From NCBI GenBank assembly GCA_000827495.1, contig KN817662.1:10228-33324 (forward strand): DNA of 23,097 nucleotides, read 5' to 3'. This document shows, in pieces, positions 18,490 to 23,097 of the stretch. The notes under the pieces were generated by a model. The model searched no databases. It was not told where the DNA came from and saw nothing but the letters and a program-made list of their open reading frames with translations. The first letter of the stretch is position 1, and each line of letters starts with the position of its first letter. The DNA is from Hypholoma sublateritium FD-334 SS-4. Taxonomy: Eukaryota > Basidiomycota > Agaricomycetes > Agaricales > Strophariaceae. Made by a program: the position numbers and the translations under genes.

Positions 18490-20340
18490 GAGCTCGTAAA
18501 CCATCCATTTGTCTCTGCGCCAACGACGCGTCGGCAGGTACGTAGTACGTTGTACACCCCCTGCTTTCCCCCTCCGCGTTAGCATCCGTATTGCGGTTCA
18601 CCGTGCAACGATCCGTCGAATCCGCAGCACACCACCCATGCGCCCGAAGCGCATGCTCGCCACCCCACCCGCGTCCTCCGCTAATACCTGGTCCCACCGC
18701 GCTTGACTCTCCGCCCCCCAGAATAGCACTGGTGAAGACCCAACAACTTGTGGTCGGATCGAAGCTTCTGCATGCAGACACAGCGTGCTCTGGGGCTGCA
18801 TCCGCGATGCACGGCGGGTGCATCGTATACCACGCCGCAGTAGCATCGCCGGAGCTAGGCACGCGCAGCGCTCCGCCGGCCGATGGCGGCGCCAGGGTCG
18901 AGATGCAGCGCGCTCTGGGTGCATCAGCAGCGACTGGAACGGGCGCGGCCCCTGCGGTGCATACAGCACGAATCACCGTCAGAGGGCATGTATCGTCGAG
19001 CGTTTCGGGTTCCGCATCGACTCAAGCTCCAAGCGTGAAACAGAGACACGTAAGGCGTGCGGGACAGCGGTCTGGAAGTAAATGTAGACGAGAGCGCTGG
19101 CCAGAAATCATGGGCAGCCGCAGCAGGGGAAATCTAGTGGGGAGGGGGTAAGCAGGAGCCAGCCTGTCGTAGCGAGGAGAGATGATGAGCCGGAATAGGA
19201 GCATATGGGCCTGGTGAGATCGCAGATGATGGGGTTTGGAAAGAAACTCCGCGGAGAGGGAACAGATAGGTCGCGGGCGGCGGTGGCGGCGGAATGCATC
19301 ATGCAGGAAAGGTACATAACGCGAGGAGTCCCTAAAACGAGTGCGGCGACGACGTGGGTGGCCTCTGCTGCGAGAGCTGGGTCGAGGGGAGCATCCAGGG
19401 CCAGCAAATCAGGCGGCGAGGGCGCGGTCTGTGGGACATTCCTCATCGAATGGTCGTACGCGGCGGTGACCATGCAACCTAGGAATAAGCAGCGCCCGCG
19501 TCAGCTGGGGGATATGCATGATAGGTAAGTAGACTTACCAGGATCCGCGGAACTATGTATAGAATCAGCTGGATAACTGAGTCGCGAGCATGCGGCGCTT
19601 CGGCAGTCGGCGGGAGAGATGGAGACGGCGTACAGCTGGTGCACGGGGGAACGGGGGAGCAGCACAAAAGGCAGAACGGCGTCGACGGGTCCGCAGGCGT
19701 GGATACGGGGATGCGAGCGAGGACGCGACGCGACTGGGGGGTGTGGTGGGACTCGCAAGCGGGCTGAGACTGGCGGGCAGCAGATTGGAGGATGCAACAG
19801 AGGAAGACGGGCGCAGCGCAGCGCATAAGCGGATCCCGGGGTGCTAGGGCGAGTCGCGTCGTCCTTTAGTACAGAGGTGGCGGATGTGGAGAGAGCATCG
19901 GAGTGGCAGCGACGAGGCCATGCACAGAGCGCTGGCCGGATCCGCGGGTGGGTGCGGAGGGGCGCTGCAGAAGACTGCGCCGGTCAGTCAAGGCAATGGG
20001 ACATATGAGCAGGCGCACCTGGATCAGAAAGCAGCGACGCTGCGCGAGCAATAGAGGCGCCTGGAGCTGCGCAGCTGGCATGCGGAATAGCTACGGAGAA
20101 TCTGCAGAGCGCGGCTACATCCATGCGGCGCGAGCATCACTTGCAAGGCCGGGCGATGTCGGGGCTGCGGACTCTGAGATCTGAGGGGGCGAACGAGGCG
20201 ACAGCGTGGGCGAGAGCGTCGATGACGGGGCCCTGGGTCTTTTCGCGTTGTCGCTGGCGTGGTTCTTGCGGCGGCCGACGCTCATGCTCATCGTGGTCGA
20301 CGAACAAGGCGCCGTGCGAGCATCGCCGCCCGCCATCAGA
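18490..20340 (-). repeat. Tandem segmental duplication, unit B, with degraded coding remnant
   Basis: Unit B is the second unit of the duplication described for unit A. The distance between matched blocks grows from about 1,860 bp at the left to about 2,310 bp at the right, so unit B has gained or unit A has lost about 450 bp in several steps. The donor equivalent to 17368 is GTAAGT at 19538. The acceptor-like CTAG of unit A is changed to CTGA in unit B (about 18971), so the exon structure has decayed here. A minus-strand frame at 19108-19473 (121 codons) is the longest between blocks and has no recognisable domain. The right block (20228-20338) is the best preserved. Confidence 0.58.
19524..19539. 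repeat. Palindrome with splice-donor sequence on both strands
   Basis: GGTAAGTAGACTTACC is a perfect inverted repeat (7-bp arms, AG centre), so GTAAGT is present on both strands. The unit A equivalent (GACAAGTAGACTCACC, 17354-17369) keeps a donor only on the minus strand, which supports minus-strand coding for the duplicated unit. Confidence 0.7.
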
Positions 20341-20544
20341 GAATCTTTCTATTCTTGGTGCATGCCGCGTTGACGTTGTACTACCACCAGACTACCACTC
20401 ACACTGACAGAAGATTCTGTGTCTCGCATGAAAGCCATAAGTTGAGTACTCCATATTTCGAGAACAAGTCATCTAATTCATTGACATTTTTCTTCTACAA
20501 AGCTGTATAAGTGCGCACAGCACGTCGTTGAAATCTTACTACTG

Positions 20545-21050
20545 ACGCTGTGCATCCATATCCCTCAAGACTGCATCAGCGAGCTCGCACCATGCAGAGC
20601 GCGATACTACAAGGAACAACCACCTCGAGCGCGACCGCGCACCAGATTTACCGCCCAAACCGCCTGCCGCCCGAGTACCATATGTTCCACAGGCTCCCGC
20701 CCCAGGGCCCCACCCTTCTTCATCCATTGCTCCGGTCTACACAGCGCCGTCTGAAGACACATCGCACACGCCTGTCTCCGGCCTTTCCATCCGCCCGCTA
20801 AGATGAGTGTACTTGTACGCGTTCTTCCCGCCCCCGACCGCTCCTCCCTATACGTCTCCCGCTCACCAGCGTCTCTCTCTAAGCCCAGTTGAATATCTCG
20901 CTCACGCGCCGCCTCCTCAGCCCACCCATCGGTGCGCCGCGCACCGCCTCCCCGCCTGTCCGTCCGCGTGCTTCCCCACCTTCCCTCCGGCGTCATGTCT
21001 CTGTTCGCATCCTCTCGCTGTCCATAGTTCCGATTCAAAAATTTAAAGCC
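20545..21050 (+). pseudogene. Proline-rich coding remnant, frame broken
   Basis: The frame ending at TGA 20804-20806 reads RAPDLPPKPPAARVPYVPQ, APAPGPHPSSSIAPVYTAP and then SEDTSHTPVSG. In a different frame from 20807 it continues with YAFFPPPTAPPYTSPAHQ. No suitable ATG opens the first part. Proline-rich disordered regions are poor evidence of homology, and the DNA is GC-rich enough to generate such frames, so this is tentative. A minus-strand frame of 200 codons overlaps it (20607-21209) and is Arg/Gly-rich without a domain. Confidence 0.25.
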
Positions 21051-21920
21051 CGTACGCGGCGCGGGTACGCTATGCACGCCAACCTGATCCTCGAAATGCA
21101 GACGGGTGCCGAAGCTCGTACATGCACCATCGGTGCACAGGCAGCCCTCCCTGATCACCTGGCACCGCGTATACTTCCTGAAACTCCGGCGTGGCGCATC
21201 GCCAGACATTCGCGCTCTGTCGATTTCTCTATGTTCTCCGCACTCCGTTTCTCCGCCGCTGTGTCATAGCTTTCATTAATATTTTCCTTTCCAAATATTA
21301 GCTTGTTGGATGCAGCTTAAGTAGATTAAGGATGAGCGTAAGCTGCCCCAGCATATGGAAATGACCAGCACTCGTCGGCAGTCCAGCTTATCATACAGAA
21401 GCAGGGACGTTTCGAAGAGGCTCAGGAGCTCCGTTATGTAGAATTCGCTGCGCCTAATGTCGATTCCATGGATATTCGGCGCGAAAAGCGCGTGGATATA
21501 CTAAATAGCACCCAAGTCCAACAAGGACCGTTGTAGGCAATTCAATGCGCATCTCGAGTCCTTGATGAATATCATGATATTCCTATGGTATGCACCGGTT
21601 TTCCCGAGCTGCGCTATGTGCAACGTTGAGACACTTTAGATCGAACTCCGATGTAATACGATCTGGACCGTCGATCCGTCTGCGTACGCGGTAATGTAAT
21701 CGTCTAGTACGGCACTGCTTCCGTATCACCTTCTTTCCACACTCCGCAACAGATAAGTACTGCCGTATTCTCGAGCGAATGTTCTGTCATCTCGCATCGA
21801 TCGCGGATGTAACGCAACCTAGCCCTGGAAGTTCGAGCGCGCCGAATACGCTCCGGAAGCAGCTGCAGACCCAAGACGACCGCCGCACGTCATCGATTTC
21901 CGCGCGAACTGCATTGTTTA
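21051..21920. other. No gene recognised
   Basis: The plus-strand frame at 20889-21269 ends here without any motif. From 21270 to 21780 stops are frequent in all frames. TGCAGCTTAAGTAGATTAAGG (in part, 21311-21330) recalls GGCTTAAGTAGATTT at 13714-13728, only a short match. Nothing else stands out. Confidence 0.45.
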
Positions 21921-21921
21921 T

Positions 21922-22638
21922 TCAACAATCGGCATACATACATCGTCGAGAAAAATGGAGTTTGAGGTCGTGCGCCATCACCTTCGTTCCGGCCTCTCGC
22001 CCGCAATCGACGCGAAGTTTTCTGGGAGTTCTTCCAATGCGTCGTATCCCTGATGAGGTGTTGGCTATTTCTCCGGAAAAGCTGTACGTATGAGTCCACT
22101 GGAGACGGACGAGGTATTCAAACAGCGCAGCGGCGTCGACGCCCACATCCATCTTCGTGAAGATTCTAGCAGGACGACGGATGGCCATCACGAAGTAGCG
22201 AAGGTCGGCATCTGCGCAGAACGCGGTGGCCTTGATCTTGTCGGCGACTGCGCTCGACCCTGGTGCTCTTGTGCAGCCAAAAATGGGGTCGACGTAGGCC
22301 TCACGGACGGAGGCAGCGAAGACAGGCACCGGGAGGGACACGGCACCCAGCGCTGAGGAGGTGACGCGGGCGGGGGGCGATATCCACGGAGATGGGCGCG
22401 AACTCGGAGTGTATGCGTGTATCACAGGAAAGTGTGGTCGTGTAGAACCTGTGTAGAATGTCAGTGCGCGTGCGGTGGAGAGTGGCGTACCCATATACAA
22501 GGTATATGCGTATACAGGAAGCGGGGACGTGCACACCCGGCGAAGGATGCTATGCCGCGACGAATGTCGGACCACCATGCAAGAGGGGGATGTGGTACCC
22601 GGGTATGGGGGCGGTGACAGTGCACATCTGCAGAGCAT
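21922..22638 (-). CDS. Hypothetical frame, 238 codons, distant relative of the unit A/B junction
   Basis: This is the longest open frame in the right end. Its middle part (AYVDPIFGCTRAPGSS, ADKIKATAFCADADLRYFV, MDVGVDAAALFEYL) has ordinary protein composition, while the first 90 residues look GC-driven. VDAAALFEYL parallels QDAAGLFKHL at about 18190-18220. The DNA around 22110-22143 matches 18193-18228, so this may be a third, older member of the duplicated unit. Start and introns are not established; no domain is recognised. Confidence 0.3.
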   Translation of the reverse strand: MLCRCALSPPPYPGTTSPSCMVVRHSSRHSILRRVCTSPLPVYAYTLYMGTPLSTARALTFYTGSTRPHFPVIHAYTPSSRPSPWISPPARVTSSALGAVSLPVPVFAASVREAYVDPIFGCTRAPGSSAVADKIKATAFCADADLRYFVMAIRRPARIFTKMDVGVDAAALFEYLVRLQWTHTYSFSGEIANTSSGIRRIGRTPRKLRVDCGREAGTKVMAHDLKLHFSRRCMYADC

Positions 22639-23097
22639 TGTATCAGTATAGCTCAGATAAAGAGAAAGAAGGGCGTACGACGTCGATCAGAGCGATCGAT
22701 GCAAATCTAACTCCACGTAGTGCTCCAACTACGTAAGGCGCCTCGAGCGCAGCGTGAACCCAGATATCCGATTGACCACGCGGGACGCTGCAGAGCGCGG
22801 GGCTTAACGCCGTGACGAATCTGACGATGCTTGCTGATGCGCGGAAATAGAGGGCACAGGAAACAGGGGCACGGGGCTGGGCTGGGAGTGGAGGTCCGCG
22901 GAGTGTGTACCAGGGCTTCGGGTGCGCGGAGGGTATCGCAGGCGGCAGCGGCGGAGGGCGGGAGACGAAAAGCAGGACCGGCGGCGTCGACGTGCTCTCG
23001 GCGACGTAAAGTTGAGCACAGGCGCGGCGAGCCGCGGCGGGGCTGCATTCGGGGGATGCGGCTGGCGGATGTTGGATGGGCAGATGCAGCCGAGCGA
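22639..23097. other. GC-rich right end, no firm gene
   Basis: Minus-strand frames (22707-23048 and 22804-23019) are Pro/Arg/Ser-rich like the minus-strand readings of units A and B at 17394-17741 and 19501-19826, and lie at the corresponding place relative to the 22110 match. Direct nucleotide identity is too weak for me to call homology by eye. Confidence 0.35.

Noticed and set aside
20607..21209. Minus-strand frame of 200 codons
   Set aside because: Arg/Gly-rich composition opposite proline-rich plus-strand frames, and no domain.
1..23097. tRNA, rRNA, telomere repeats, readable retrotransposon or DNA transposon genes
   Set aside because: I saw no cloverleaf with A and B boxes, no ribosomal core sequence, no TTAGGG-type array, and no reverse transcriptase, integrase or transposase motifs in either strand.

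Overview
The window looks like nuclear DNA of a basidiomycete fungus, most likely an Agaricomycete. Genes carry short introns of about 50-100 bp with GT-AG ends and CTAAY branch points. One gene belongs to a deaminase family that is expanded in mushroom-forming fungi, and two other loci resemble basidiomycete proteins I know: a condensin subunit and a Q/P-rich, RGG-rich protein. The sequence is draft quality. It has 14 isolated N bases, 12 of them inside one gene, and several frames that switch by single bases.

Layout. 1-1379: no supportable gene; a small cluster of GAGCTAGC palindromes near the start. 1380-4127 (minus): the best gene, a four-exon OTT_1508-like deaminase of about 837 aa with an HxE site and a CxxC site on either side of a 69-bp intron. 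4128-6370: gene-poor, ending in two inverted repeats, one a perfect 19-bp hairpin. 6372-6940 (plus): a broken 5' fragment of a condensin subunit 1 (Cnd1/CAP-D2) gene. 7372-10217 (plus): a Q/P-rich then RGG-rich protein, conserved but unnamed, whose frame is broken several times where the Ns cluster. 10218-11846: GC-rich then AT-rich DNA with no convincing gene.

11847-15860: the most unusual region. It holds a tandem family of small genes. Three copies (first exons at 11927, 12956 and 14637) share a promoter-like block (TTTTCTCGCAGTCA then a TATA-like box), a similar 43-45 residue first exon, and a donor site in the same phase. Only the third copy is complete: three exons, 119 aa. In the second copy the first intron is intact, but a 130-bp minisatellite starts at the exact base where exon 2 should begin. 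A different minisatellite lies downstream of the third copy. I recognise no domain in the protein.

16500-20340: a tandem segmental duplication. Two collinear units of about 1.5-1.9 kb share blocks of high identity with degraded coding remnants, probably minus strand, and a conserved splice donor. 20340-23097: GC-rich DNA with proline-rich remnants and a possible third, more diverged relative of the duplicated unit. The 11.8-23 kb part therefore behaves like a fast-evolving accessory region of local duplications, next to a more ordinary genic part at 1.4-10.2 kb.
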